The translations under genes were made by a program, and so were the position numbers. Below, one piece after another: positions 1-13,439 of a DNA stretch of 64,000 bases (the stretch's first letter is position 1; each line of letters starts with the position of its first letter). Source of the DNA: Diplocarpon mali (Eukaryota > Ascomycota > Leotiomycetes > Helotiales > Drepanopezizaceae). The stretch lies in assembly GCA_024741835.1 (NCBI GenBank), contig JAENRP010000031.1:54678-118677 (forward strand), written 5' to 3'. The notes under the pieces were generated by a model. It did no database searches, was not told where the DNA came from, and saw only the letters and a program-made list of their open reading frames with translations.

Positions 1-1
1 G

Positions 2-3000
2 AAGATTATCTCAGCCCTGTATGACTGGGCCGATGCCAACTCGATCCTGCGAACTGGATTTATGGGACCCCAAGAACAAGACGGATATGTCCAGGTCATT
101 TGGGGGAGCTTGGAAGAGTCTCAGATCGAGCTCGTTGACGCCTTCAACTACAGCTTCGACGAGTCCAAGGATTTATCTTTACATCGCCCTATTCGCTTCC
201 AAATCCAACGCGCCGAGGCCAGCACAAGACTTCTCGCGCATATCCATCATGCTCTATATGATGCATGGTCGCTGGAGCTGCTGCTCGATGACCTCAATAC
301 AATCCTCCTGGGGACGCCTCGTTCTGTACGTCCACCATTCACTGACGTGGTTGAGAGCTACCAAGATGGCGCTATCATCACGGATTACTGGGTATCCAGA
401 GACTACTGGAAAGACCATCTTGCGCTCCTCGACATTGCGCCAGTTCCAAACTTCCATACCGGGAAACCTCCCCCAGCTTCTCTAGCTGTTGAGCGGCTTC
501 AAACAACCATCGCGACATCTGACGCTGAGTCAGCTGCACGCCGATTATCAGTCAGCTCACAATCTTTCTTCCAAGCAGCGTATGCCATAGTCTTGGCTTC
601 GTATCTCGGCTCCTCTGATATATGCTTCGGAACAGTGTTCTCAGGCCGCACGCTGCCGATTGCCGGAATTGAGGACATCGCTGGACCATGTCTCGCAACG
701 CTTCCAGTTCGGGTGGACCTTTCTACAGCCACAAATCTGCAGGCTTTGGTTCAGGAAGTCAATGCAACAAACAGGAAGCATTTGGAGCACAGCACGCTTC
801 CATTACGCGAGATCAAGACGGCCAGCGGGGTCAACCCCAGACGGAAACTATTTGATACATTGCTCATATGGCAACAAACTCTGCACAGCCATGACCATAA
901 GAGAGAACACGTGGTGCTTGTAGATAGTGTCGATCACTTAGAGTTCAGTCTTACATTAGAAATCGTTCCAAGCTCCGGAGATATCGAATTAAAAGCCAAC
1001 TACCAGCAAGCGATCCTGCCAGCGTCACAAATCCGCATACTTCTTCTGCAGGTTGAGCAGCTTGCCCGAAGCATAATTCATGATGAGACCACTTCTCTGG
1101 ATCCCGTCTTCGTTCATCTAGAAAATGAGGTTCTCTCAATCGAGAATGAGGTACCTGGTACGAAGTTGGGGGCTGGGACTCTTTCAAGCTCCGTCGAAGA
1201 GATTTCTGCTGTTGATCCCGACAGGCTTGCGATCGAATTCGCAACATCGATCGACGACGACGATATTGAAGTGGCTCGCATCACATACTCTGGACTAAAC
1301 TCCTACTCCAACCAGATTGGCCATTATCTCTTGGAGCAATACGACGTTCTTCCAGACGAACTTGTCTGCATCTGCATGGAGAAGTCTATCGACCTGTACG
1401 CCTCCATCCTCGCAACAGCGAAGATCGGTGCTGGATATCTTCCGCTGACCCCGGATACTCCCTATGACCGGCTCCAACACATTCTGAGAGAAGCGAAAGT
1501 TAAGGTTGTTATCGCACAATCGTCATCTAGGTCTCTTTTCAACGCATTCGCATCTATGCATGTCTTCTATATCGACGAGTCGAACCCATCTTCACGTTCC
1601 GCATGTAACATTCCGCCAAGGTCTTCCCCTGACATGATATCATATTGTGTTTTTACTTCAGGGAGTACCGGTACGCCAAAAGGGGTACTGGTCACCCAAG
1701 GAAACCTCCTCAGTAATCTTGATGTGTTGCAAGAGCTATACCCGACATCAAAGACTTCTCGATTTTTGCAGTCGTGCTCCCAGGCATTCGATGTATCGGT
1801 CTTCGAGATTTTCTTCGCGTGGAGAGTTGGTGGGACTATATGCTCGGCCGTAAAGGATGTACTCTTCCGAGACATCGAAAATGCCATCCGCCTCTTCAAC
1901 ATTACACATTTGAGCCTGACGCCGACAGTCGCAGCTCTGATCGATCCTAGTGAGGTACCGAAAGTAGAGTTTCTAGTGACTGCAGGAGAGGCGGTCACGC
2001 CGAAAGTATTCAACAGCTGGGCAGACAGGGGGCTTTGGCAGGGATATGGACCGAGCGAGACAACAAATATATGTACCATCAGCCCCAGGGTCTCTAAGGA
2101 TGATGCAATTAACAATATTGGCCCGCCGCTCAGAAACACCTCGGTTTTCGTGCTAGCCCCCGGACCAAATTTTGTACTCGTGCCTCGAGGTGGTGTGGGT
2201 GAATTCTGCTTCGGCGGCGCGCAGGTTTTCCGCGGTTACATGGATCGCAGCCAAGAATTTGGCAAGATCATTGAGCATCCCATATTCGGACGTCTGTACC
2301 GAAGTGGTGATTTTGGGCGCTTGATGCCGGATGGATCCTTGGCCTTCACTGGGCGCAAAGATGACCAGGTCAAGATCCGAGGCCAGAGGGTTGAGCTTGG
2401 CGAGATCAATAACATCATGCTTCGATCCGACGAAGTTGCAGACTGTGTGACCATGGTTATTGACACTGGGAAAGATTATTCGCAGATAATAGTCTGCTTC
2501 TGGGCTTCTGAGCAATCTGAATCTGATATTCTTGAGCTGCGCTTACTGCCCGACCGAGAGGTATTTGAGAGGCTTTACAGAAGCCTCGATGCTGCACTCC
2601 CTGCTTACATGATACCCTCTGCGCTTATACCCGTCTCGCTTATGCCGTCAACGCCACAAGGGAAGATTGACAAGCGGCTTCTGGTCAAGCATTTCCAAAG
2701 TCTCGACCTCGGTACTATCGATCGCTGCTCCCAAGCAACCTCGTCAGCAGCAGATCATACCTGGACAGATCTTGAAAGAACCATTGCCGAGGCTGTTGCA
2801 GAGGTCTCCAAAGTCTCTGTGACAGAGATTGGTCCTGAAACATCCTTCTTCAGCCTCGGCATCGACTCCATATCCGCGATTCGGCTGTCAAAACATCTTG
2901 TCAGAGTAACAGGGAAGCGAGTCGATATCTCTGATATATTGAAATTTCCATCGGTTACTAGGATAGCCGAGAGACTTTCAACACTTGTTGAAGACATCCG

Positions 3001-6000
3001 GTTGGATAGAGCGGTTACGTCTGAAGATGCTGATTTTGGCTTCGACAAGACGTTCCTTGCTTCCATCAGTGACCTGTTTGAAAATTCCGGCAAGCGCGTG
3101 CAAAGTATTCTGCCTTGTACGCCGCTTCAGGAAGCCATGCTGTCAGCGGTAGAGGCCTCTAATGAGAAGCTATATGACAACTCTGTGACTCTTGACATCA
3201 AGGGCGACGTTGCAAAATTGGAGAAGTGCTGGCAAGAAATGGCAAGACGACATGGAATACTGCGGACGTGCTTCATGAGCACAGCCTCACAACGATATCC
3301 GTTCGTTCAAGTGGTTCTCAAGGATTACGACCTGAAGTTTGGGTCGATCGTTACGCTTGGAGACAGGGCTTCGCCAGGCGAGCTCGAACCGCCGTACACT
3401 CTCGATGTGATCAAATCATCTGGAGCAACTAAGCTTGTGGTCTCAATGTGTCATGCTCTATACGATGGCGTCGCCTTGGCTACGCTGTACGAGGAGGTTG
3501 AGCTGCTATATCGCAGCAAGCCACTTGCTAGCCCCGTATCATTTGCCCCTTTCCTCAAGTCGATGACATCTCTCAATATGGAGAAGGCGGATCACTTCTG
3601 GCAATCTAGATTGAAGAACTGCCCCTTTTCAAAATTCGGACGCACGGTAACCAGCCCAAAATTCAACGTATCGGAGAACCAAACCCGAACTCAGCGAATT
3701 AGCGCCAAGTCACCTCTCAGCTGGATCGAAAGCAGCACCAAGACGTACAGCACGACTCTCCTAGCAGTATGCCACACAGCCTGGGGCTCTCTCCTCTCCG
3801 AATATTTCCAAGAGACAGACGTCTGCTTTGGGAACATCGTCAGTGGACGCTCCATCCCGGTCGAAGGCATCGAACGTCTCGTCGCGCCTTGCTTCAACAC
3901 CATCCCCACCCGTCTCCAAAACATCCACAAAGCTTCCTACCTTGAAGCCTTCCGCAAACTGCAGTACCTCAATACCGACTCCATCCCCTTCCAACTGACG
4001 CCTCTCCGGCGCATACAGGCTAAACTAAGCCCTGATGGATCCCGCATTTTTGACACCCTTTTTATTCTGCAGCAGCCGTCGCGGGATCTCGACGCCGAGA
4101 TCTGGAGCATGGAGGATGACCGCGGCTCAATGGATTTCCTGATCGTGTGCGAGGTCGTGCCGAGGCATAGCGATGATAAACTTGAGATTATCCTGCATTC
4201 GTATACTGATACGATCTCGGAAGAGGATGCGTTACGTCTTTTGGAGGCTTTTGATGCAAGGCTTCACGATTCTTTAGAGAATCCACGACGCCAGATCTTG
4301 TCCCCTATCGTCAAGGAGCAGATTGCTAAGAAGACAGAGCGTCGGGAGATGCTGAGACCAGACTTTTCGGCAGCTGAGACTTCGGCTAAGGCTATGTCTG
4401 CCGAGGAGCTGAGACTGAGAGATCTCATCTCTGACTTTACGGATGTACCGCCTGATAAGATCGGAAGGGATGTGAGTATCTTCCGACTTGGGCTTGAAAG
4501 TATCAGTACAGTACAGGTGGCTACCCGGCTCAGAAAGCAGGGTCATGAAGTCCTCGCGAGTGATATCCTTGAAAACCCTACGATTGCTCGGCTGAATTCT
4601 TTCCTGTCGGAGACAAAGAGCAACGTTGACTGCGGTCTGGAGTATGACTTTGCGGCCTTTGATAGAGCGCACCGAGATCTCGTCTGTTCGAAGCTCGGAA
4701 TCCCATTAAACGAGGTCGAAGCAGTGATGCCTTGCACTTCTGTCCAGCAGGGCATGCTCGCACAGACTCTACACTCTGGGGGCCTTGAATATGTCAACAG
4801 CATTTGGTTCGAAGTTCCTGCCGAGGTGTCGATTCCAGATCTCAAAAATGCATGGAGAGCGGCGTGCGCGAACAATGAGATGCTCAGAGCAAGCTTCGCA
4901 TCAACGGAAGACCCGAAGCAGCCGTTCTTGTTGATTGTCCGCTTCAAGAATGATATCCAATTTCCTTGGTCTGAGAGCATAAATGAGCCCTCGAGTCGGA
5001 TGTCCAGCACGGACGATCTTTTCAAGAGGCCTTGGAGCTTGAGCCTTTACGGGTACGATGGTGCGAAGATTCTACGTTTCACTGCACATCATGCTTTGTA
5101 CGACGGACTGTCAATTCAGATGATTCTGTCAGATGTTGCCAAGGCATATGCATACCGACCTCTTGCTACTCGTCCGCCTGTTGCATCACTACTCGGTGCT
5201 ATATTACAAGACTCTCTGCAGAACATAGATGAGAAGAGTGTCTTCTGGAGAAGAGAAGAAAACAAGATTGTCGTCAACCGCTTCCCCGACCTCACGCCGC
5301 TGCAACTGCTCGATACAAGTAGTGCTGTGCGAGAGATCACATCTCAGTCTTCGTCGGCGCAGCTTGAAGAGCTGTGCAGGACGAACGGAGTGACGATTCA
5401 AGCAGCTACCCAGGCGACATGGGCTAGAATACTCGCTTTCTACATTGGGGAGACGTCTACGACGTTTGGAATGACCCTTTCTGGGCGCTCTATTAGTGAG
5501 GATGCAGACCAGGTTGCATTTCCTAGCGTTGTCACTCTGCCTGTTCGATGTGATGTCACTGGTACGAATGAAGAGCTCCTGTCAAGAACAATGATCTGGA
5601 ATGCTGCAGTTCATAAATTCCAATTCACGCCCCTTACGTCGATTCAAAAATGGGCTGGACACCCAGAAGGCAGGATCTTCGATACTCTGTTTGCGTTCCA
5701 GAAGCTAGCAGAGGGCGGAGAGGCAACCAAAATGCCGTGGAAAGTGATGAAAGAGGAATCTTCAGTGGATTATGCCGTCTCTCTTGAAGTACAGCCGACT
5801 ACTAGGGACGCCATTACCCTCCGGTTGACTTTCAGACAAGATCTCATTCCTACCGAGCATGCCGTGCTTCTCCTCAAGCAGTACGATGCCTTGCTTCTCG
5901 ACACGCTTAAGCATCCTCGAAGCCCTTGCGATGGTGCTTCACGCATATCATACGAGTTGTTGTCTATCACGGCCGCTAAAGAAGATATATTGCCCACTCC

Positions 6001-9000
6001 CGTCACCCTCCTGCACCAGTTCGTTGAGTTAGGAGCTCGTGAATTCCCCGACAGAAATGCATTGGAATTCGCCACGAATCTTGACCCGCTTGACTTCAAG
6101 AGTACATCATGGACGTATAAGCACCTCGATCAGGAAGCCAATATGATCGCTAATATGCTCCTCAATCACAATGTTGAGCCTGGACATATGATCGCTATAT
6201 GCTTTGATAAGTGCCCCGAAGCATCTTTTACTATCATTGGGATACTCAAAGCTGGATGTTCTTATGTTGCGCTCGATCCCAATGCACCTGCGGACCGGGT
6301 GAGGTTTATTGTCAAGGACTCGGGTGCAAAGCTGGTTATTACAGCTGGGAAGCCTGGCCAAAACCTCAAGGACGTTTTGGATGCCGAGATTATCATTCTG
6401 GAGTCGCCTGAAATTCTTGAGAATCGTAACTCTGACCAGCCAAAGCTGTCTCGAGACATCACACCTGAAGACGTCGCATACTGTCTCTACACGTCTGGCA
6501 CCACCGGGACACCCAAAGGCTGCTTGATCACCCACGAAAATACCGTCCAATTTATGCTAGCCTTCTCCCGCCTCTTCGCCGGACACTGGAATCCGTCCTC
6601 CAAGTATCTGCAATTCGCCTCCTTCCATTTCGACGTCAGTGTTATGGAGCAATTTTGGAGCTGGAGCGTAGGCATGTGCGTCGCATCCGCACCCCGCGAT
6701 CTGATATTCGAGGATATTACAGGCGCAATCCAGCAGCTGCGCATCACGCATATCGATCTCACGCCCAGTCTCGCCCGCCTCGTCCACCCGAAGGATGTCC
6801 CTACGCTCTTGAAAGGGGGCTTCGTCACGGGTGGAGAGCAGCTGAAGCAGGAAATCCTGGATGTCTGGGGCGAGCATGCTGTTGTTTACAATGCATATGG
6901 ACCGACGGAGGCGACGATCGGGTGCACGATGTACCCACGAGTTCCGCAGAACGGGAAACCATCGAATATCGGCCCTGCGTACGTCAATGTTGGCTCTTTT
7001 GTGCTGAGACCGGGAACTGAGGTTCCGGTAGTGAGAGGCGGTGTTGGCGAACTTTGCATATCCGGCAAGCTGGTCGGAAGGGGCTATCTCAACCGTGACG
7101 ACTTGACGACCGAACGATTCCCAACGTTGAAGTCTTTCAACGAACGCGTGTATCGGACTGGAGACCTCGTTCGTATTCTCCACGATGGGAGCTTCATATT
7201 TCTAGGCCGTGCCGACGACCAAGTCAAGCTCCGCGGTCAACGTCTCGAATTGAGCGAGATCACCGAAGTGATCAAGAAAGGCGTCTCTGCTATCCAGGAA
7301 GCCGCCACTCTGGTGCTCAGACATAGAACCCAGAAGAAGGAGCAGCTGGTTACTTTCTTTGTTGCAGACTCGACCTTGGACAACGATGGCTTCCTGATTC
7401 AAGCGATGCGAGACGCGTGTCAATCTCGCTTGCCGGGATATATGATCCCAACGCATTTCATCCCTATCAGAGCCTTGCCGCTCAACGCGAACAACAAAGC
7501 TGATTCTAAACAGCTCGCTGCTATGTACAACGATCTCAGGGTCGATGACGTGCAGAAACTGAGCCAAGCCGTTCAAGACGATAACGGATGGTCCGAAAGC
7601 GAAAAGCGAGTTGTGGAAGTCGTGGGAACTATCATGCAAATAGATGCTTTGTCGCTGACAGGGCACTCGAATATTTTCGAGCTGGGTATTGACTCGATAT
7701 CCATCATAAGTTTCGCGCAAGCGCTGCAGAATGCTGGATGGCGAAATGCAAAACTGTCGGTCGTGAAGAACAACACCAACATGAAAGCGCTTGCGCGGGC
7801 TCTGCTTGCGGGCGACGGTGGAGACCAGAGCAGAGATAATGTATATATGGCCGCAGCACAGAGCATAGCTGCCTTTGAACAGAAACATCTCGTTTCCATT
7901 TGCCAAGAGCTAGGTGTTGAGAGTCAGGATGTTGAGGGGATCGCGCCTTGCACGCCGGTGCAAGAAGGGATGATCTATCGCTACTTGGAAAGCGAGTCCC
8001 CGCTCTACTTCAACAAGTTTGAGTTTGAGCTTGACGATAGCGTTGATGTGGAGAGGTTGAAGGGTGCTTGGGAGACGGTGATTGGGAGGCTGCAGGTGCT
8101 GAGGATGAAGTTTGTGGCGACCGATGATGGGTTTGCTCAAGTCGTATTGCGGAAAGGAGGTGTGGTGTGGGAAAATTGTGGTATTGACTACCCGGCGCTT
8201 GAGAAGTTCGAAGCGCTGAAGTCGGCGTACAGCATCGCGTTCGATGGGACTACGCTCGTGCTACAGATGTTCCACGGCCTGTACGATGGGAACAGCCTTA
8301 CAATGTTACTCCGCTGCGTTATTGACGAGTATAATGCGCTGGAACACGTCGAGTACGGACCCTCGTTCACGTCTTCGCTTCCGCACGGTCCCCTTGCAAG
8401 AGTGCCAGGCTCAAAAGACTTCTGGGTATCGCATCTCAAAGACTGGGTCTCTGATCCACTACCGAATAGCCTCGAGTCCTCCGGAGACATCATCGCCACT
8501 GCTACATTCAAGCACGCCCAAGAACTTTCCGCCCTCTGCAAAACCCTCGGCGTCACAGCCCAAGCTCTGGTTCAAGCGGCGTGGCTCTCGGTCCTGCAGA
8601 CCCTCACCTCGTCCACTCCTACGATCGGCATGGTCACCTCTGGCCGGGCTATCGACTTCCCGGGCGCCGAGAAAGTCATCGGTCCGCTCTTCAACACGGT
8701 CCCTTTCCATGTTGCCATCAAACCCGGCATCTCGTCCTCGGCGTTGATAAGGGAATGTCACGAGTTCAATATGCGGATGCAGGATTTCCAGCACACACAT
8801 CTGAAAGACATCCAGAGGTGGAGCCCGGCGATGGTGGGGCAGCGGCTTTTTGAGAGCTTGTTTGTGTTCCAGAGAGAGGACGATGGAGAGAATGGGTATG
8901 CGCAGGGGGTATGGAGAGGGAATGCGGGTGGGAGTATTGCTGATGTGAGTTTCTGTGGGCCTTTCTTCGTTCTGTATTCCATATACATTTCGGTCGTTGT

Positions 9001-12000
9001 CAGGATTCATGAGGCTAATTCGAAGCAGTATCCGCTGGCTTTTGAGGCTTCGCTTAGTCCTGATAGTAGCAAGCTATCTTTGACGATTGTTGCGCAGGGT
9101 TCGGCTATCACGCAGCAGCGAGCAGATGAGCTTCTGGTTCTCGTGAAGAAGGCGCTTAAAGATATGCTTGACAATTCTGGGGAGAATTTTATCTCCGAAA
9201 GGGGCCGGGATAGTGGTGCAAGAACTTCAGCTACAGTCGCGGCGGAGTCTCAAGCCGGCGCTGAAAGGAGACAGGATAGACCATTCGCTTGGACAGACGA
9301 CGCCAAGATTATCAAATCAGAAATCGTATCCCTCGCCAAAATTTCTGCAGAGACCGTTCAAGAGAACTCCTCAGTCTTCGAGCTCGGCCTTGACAGTATT
9401 GATGTGATCAAGCTCGCTTCTCGTCTAAAGAAGCGAGGGATCGAGGTTCCCGTCAGCGCTATCGTCAAGAGCCAAACCATTTCCAAGATATCCCGGAGCG
9501 TCTTGACCAAAAAGGGTGTACCAAAATCCGGTCCGAGGAGTTCGGTGCTGCAGATGAACCAGGATCTGATGAGATATCTCAAAGACAGCGACAAGCTGCC
9601 CGCTAACATCGAGGCGGTATTGCCGGCGACGCCGTTACAGCAGAGTATGGTACATGAGATGATCAAATCGGGATACAGGAGATATTTTAATTGTGATGGA
9701 TTCAAAATTGGCGGGGCTGTTGATGTGGAAAGATTAAGAGAGGCGGTGAGGAAAGTGGTACGGCAGTCTCCGATTCTGCGGACGACGTTTGTAGCTGTTG
9801 AGGATCCGAAAGCAGCTGTGAGCTACGCGCAGATCGTACACCATCATGAGCATCTCGCCGTGGTTTCTTCTGAGATCTCCCACTTGGAAGAGGGTCAGAG
9901 CTTTGAATGGTTCATGGAGAAGTTCAAGACCGAGTCGAGCGTGCTGGCAGCGGAGAATCAGCAGTTGCTCCAAGTTCGGTTCGTGGCAGCTGGTCAGTCA
10001 AGGTACCTGGCGATTGCCATATCGCATGCTCTATACGATGGAACCTCTCTCCAGGGAATACATGGAGATATTCAGAGGGCTTATAGCGGAGAGCTACTTC
10101 CACGGCCGGATTACATGCCTTTTCTGGAAGAGGTTTTCCAGTCCACTACAGAGGACGCGAAGAAATTCTGGAGGACCACACTCTCGAATCTGCCTTCCGC
10201 AACTCTCCTTTGGAAACCAGAGTCCGAACCTCTGGACAAGAACGCCAGCACTCGTCAAGAGAAACGATCGCGCGTCTCCCTGGAAAGCATCACCGCCCTC
10301 TGCAAATCTTCCTGCATAACCCTCCAAACCCTCGGCCAAACCTGCTGGGCCCTCGTCCTCTCTCACCTAACGCGCCAGCTCGATATTGTGTTCGGCTCCG
10401 TGCTTTCTTGCCGCGATAGCGAAGAAGCCACCAACGTCATGTTCCCGCTCATGAACACCGTGGCCGTGCGTTCCGTTATCCACGGAAGCATAGCCGATAT
10501 GCTGAGATACATGCAAGACATGAGTGACGCGACGCGGCAATGTCAGCATTTCCCCCTTGGGACTGCGCAGGCTTACGCTTTAGCTTCGAGGCGGAATGGG
10601 GTTGGCGAGAGGGATACCGTGCTCTTCGATACGCTGTTCATATACCAGGGCCGCCGACAGACCAAGGGAGAGGAATATCTGTATGAGAATGTTTATGGCG
10701 CGGCGGAAGTTGAGTTTCCGGTGTGTGTGGAGATGGAGCTGGTGGACGGTGAGTATCTCGCTTGGACCACGGCTTTCAAGGCAACTATGAGAGCTGAGAT
10801 GGGGACGGAGGGGATTATTGAAGCGCTAGAGACGGTGCTAGAGAGGATCGTGGAAGCGCCTGAAAGCCAGAGTATTGTTTCTAGTGCTGAGGGAGTGTCG
10901 ATATGCGGACTCTCAAAGTTCAGACTCGAGGAACGTGCGGCGGCGCCGGAGCCACGGACTGTCGTTCTGGCATTGAGTGACTGGAATAGTGCTGAGCTTG
11001 CGATTCGAGATGCGCTACACACGCTGTCGGGTATCCCTGAGGACTCGATCGGCAGAGACTCGACCATCTTCGAGCTTGGCCTGGATTCCATTTCAGTGTT
11101 GAAGCTTCCTGCTCTTCTGAAGACTATGGGTGTCAAGTTGACGGTATCGGAAATCATGAGAGAGCAGACTGTATACGCAATGGCGAGAGCTGCCCAGAAC
11201 GCCGGGGCGGCGGAAAATAATACGCCTCTCGATGTGGATAAGGTCCTGGCTGACTCGGTCTCGGGTCTTGATCTGTCGTCGGAACTGGCCGAGCTTGAAA
11301 GTGAGATTGGAGCCGTGCAGTACGTCATGCCTGCAACAGCTGGCGAAAGTTATATGATCCGGCAATGGCAGGCCTCGCAAGGGGGGATGTTCTATCAGAC
11401 CTTCACTTACGCGCTGCCGGCTCCGATCGATGGGAGTCGTCTTCGGGATGCTTGGAAGATGTTATTAGACAGACACGATATTCTGCGGACTGGGTTCATT
11501 GAGGTCGGCTCGGAGATTCTGCAGGTTGTTTTCAAGGATCCGCCGAATGAGGTGATATATCAGACTCGAGACACGCAAGCCATCACCCGGAAAGAAAATA
11601 GCGACCTCAGACTTCCGCCTGTGAACTTGGTCATCGAAGATGCGGAACAAATGCCCGTTACATTGGAAATAGTGCTACACCATGCCCTCTACGATGGCAT
11701 CAGTCTCGCGATTCTGATCGACGAGCTGCAATCCCTCTACCGCGGCCTCAAGTTGGACATACCGACTCTAAGCTTCAGGACCTTTGTAGCTCAATCCCTC
11801 TCACATTCGCCTCCATCGTCCATGAGAGAGAAATGGATGTCCTACCTCACCTCCACCTCGCCTATCTTCCCTCACAACCCTTCCATTACCAACACTACCC
11901 GCACAGAAGTCTACTACCCCTCCTCCTCAACCCAGTCTCTAAAAGCCACCGCCCAGAAAGCGGGCGTAAGCATCGACGCGCTCCTCCTCGCCGGGCTTGC

Positions 12001-12670
12001 CAAACTCTACGCGCGCTCGCTCCAAGCACCACCCGTCCCTTCCGTGACGATCGGCGTCTATCTCGCGAACCGCGCACCCTTCGGCTCAGACCTCTCGTCC
12101 CTCGCGGCGCCCACGCTCAACCTGCTCCCCCTCCGCGTGGCGGACACTCTCGGCAGCATCGAGGACATCGCAAGGGACGTGCAGCAGCACATGCGTCTCA
12201 TCGGGAGCCGGGATATGGTTGGCGCGAGCTTGGAGCAGATACTCGAATGGACGGGGCAGAGGGTTGATTTCTGCGTGAATATCCTCAAGGGCGCGCCTCT
12301 TTCCCTCTGCCCTGGCGCTGGGATTGAGGCGGGAGGGGACGTGGAAGCGTGGATGCCTGTGCGGGATCTTGGCTGGAGAGGAGGGGTCGTGCAGAGCATG
12401 GTTAATCGGGAGTTGGGAGCGATAGGCAAGAGTGGGAGTGAGGGGGCGTACTTGGTGAGTCTTGCTGCGTCTTTCTGGCCTGGGGCTGTTATTCAAGAGG
12501 CGTAGCAGGCGTAGGATAAGATGCTAACTCGGAGACGTCAGCCATCGGTGGACATCGAACTCCGGCACCACGACGCGGAGATCGACATGGGTGTCTTCGC
12601 GCCCGAGGGCAGGCTCTCGGTTGCGGGTGCGGAGGGGTTGATTGAGGATTTCGTGGCGCTTTGGAGGTGA
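2..12670 (+). CDS. sidC: Ferrichrome-type siderophore non-ribosomal peptide synthetase, 5' end outside window
   Basis: Cytosolic multimodular NRPS that, by family, joins hydroxamate ornithines and small amino acids into a ferrichrome-like siderophore. The frame is open from base 2, and an LRTGF condensation motif lies before the first ATG at 62, so the gene starts upstream. Exons are 2-8944, 9029-12454 and 12542-12670, giving 4165 residues. Domain order is C-A-T-C-T-C-A-T-C-T-C-T-C. Condensation motifs (HHALYDAW, CHALYDG, HHALYDG, FHGLYDG, SHALYDG, HHALYDG) lie near 245, 3446, 5087, 8271, 10023 and 11678. Adenylation P-loops (TSGSTGTPKG, TSGTTGTPKG) lie near 1655 and 6490. Carrier serines (LGIDSIS, LGLESIS, LGIDSIS, LGLDSID, LGLDSIS) lie near 2857, 4488, 7680, 9384 and 11073. 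There is no thioesterase; the terminal T-C-T-C tail is the hallmark of ferrichrome synthetases, in which the last C domain is thought to cyclise the product. Substrates cannot be read with confidence. No other siderophore gene is visible here. Confidence 0.88.
8945..9028 (+). other. In-frame, stop-free intron inside the NRPS
   Basis: An 84-bp segment begins GTGAGT, has a GGCTAATT branch-like site and ends GCAG. It keeps the frame and has no stop codon. Translated, it gives a hydrophobic insert found in none of the other five condensation domains of the same protein. Removing it joins SIAD to YPLAFEASL, which lines up with the matching stretch of the other C domains (VDYAVSLEV, MDFLIVCEV, VEFPVCVEM). 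An alternative acceptor 3 bp earlier would also keep the frame. Confidence 0.85.
12455..12541 (+). other. Last intron of the NRPS, defining the true C-terminus
   Basis: An 87-bp phase-0 intron with GTGAGT donor, GCTAAC branch site and CAG acceptor. Reading through it ends in an early TAG at 12503. Splicing adds 42 residues (beginning PSVDIELRHH and ending EDFVALWR) that resemble the usual end of a fungal condensation domain, and the TGA then falls at 12668-12670. Confidence 0.85.
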
Positions 12671-13439
12671 GTTGCGTTGAGGCGCAGAAGGTAGCTGTTG
12701 GAACTTTTCTTGGTCTAGCCTCGTCATGTTAGAGTGGATTGGGGTTCTAGAAAGCTCAAGATAATATGAAACAAAATGAGAAATAGTCGGCTGCTGGCAC
12801 ACTTTTTGCTTCTCGCGGCCTATGGGATAGAACCTCGATGCTCGATGCTAGGTGCTAGATATTATGAGTTGGATTAGTAAGTAGGTAGGTAAGTATACTC
12901 TCAGAAGCTTTCAGATAAGTTACGCGAGTATATGACTAGGGCTATGTAATGTGATGTATCACGCAATCTTGCAGTATATAAATTATCAACTTGTCAAATC
13001 CAAATCCAAATCCAAATCCAATTCCAATTCCAATTCCAACTCCCCAAAGAAACACACACACACACACAAACAAACATCCAAATACGACACATACAAAATG
13101 CCCGTCTCCATTTCGCCTAGACGCCTCCGCTTCCGCTTGCCGGAAACGAAAACAGGTCTCGAGGGGCGGGAGGCATCTCTCTATTCGAGATGAACTCTTC
13201 TCTCTTCCGGTGCTGGTGGTCGGTGTCTGGGAACGGACTTGGATTGTGCGGGGAGGAGAGGGGGGGAGGGGGGTATGGCATCGAGGTTCTGGTGGTGTTT
13301 GAGACTCGTTGGAAGGGCTTGGGGCTTGGAGCTTGGAGCTTGGGACGGGGAGAGCACGAGGAGAGCACAAGTACAGGTTGGGATATCAATGTCAGGACAT
13401 GCTTGCACTGCACCTGCATCGCCAACGGCATCTCATCCC
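12671..13439. other. Intergenic stretch between the NRPS and the epimerase, with simple repeats
   Basis: No gene is recognisable. It separates two convergent genes and so should hold both 3' ends. It carries a microsatellite block at 12996-13067. Open frames across the repeat translate to low-complexity serine/asparagine/proline runs and are not credible genes. Confidence 0.6.
12996..13067. repeat. Compound microsatellite (AAATCC)4-(AATTCC)3-(AC)n
   Basis: Four copies of AAATCC (12996-13019) run directly into three copies of AATTCC (13020-13037), then an AC run (about 13052-13067). The two hexamer types differ by one base, which suggests one array that mutated and expanded again. Confidence 0.9.

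Noticed and set aside
12942..13370. Open frames on both strands over the microsatellite block
   Set aside because: Translation is low-complexity repeat (Ser/Lys, Pro/Asn, Gly/Phe runs) produced by the simple repeats.
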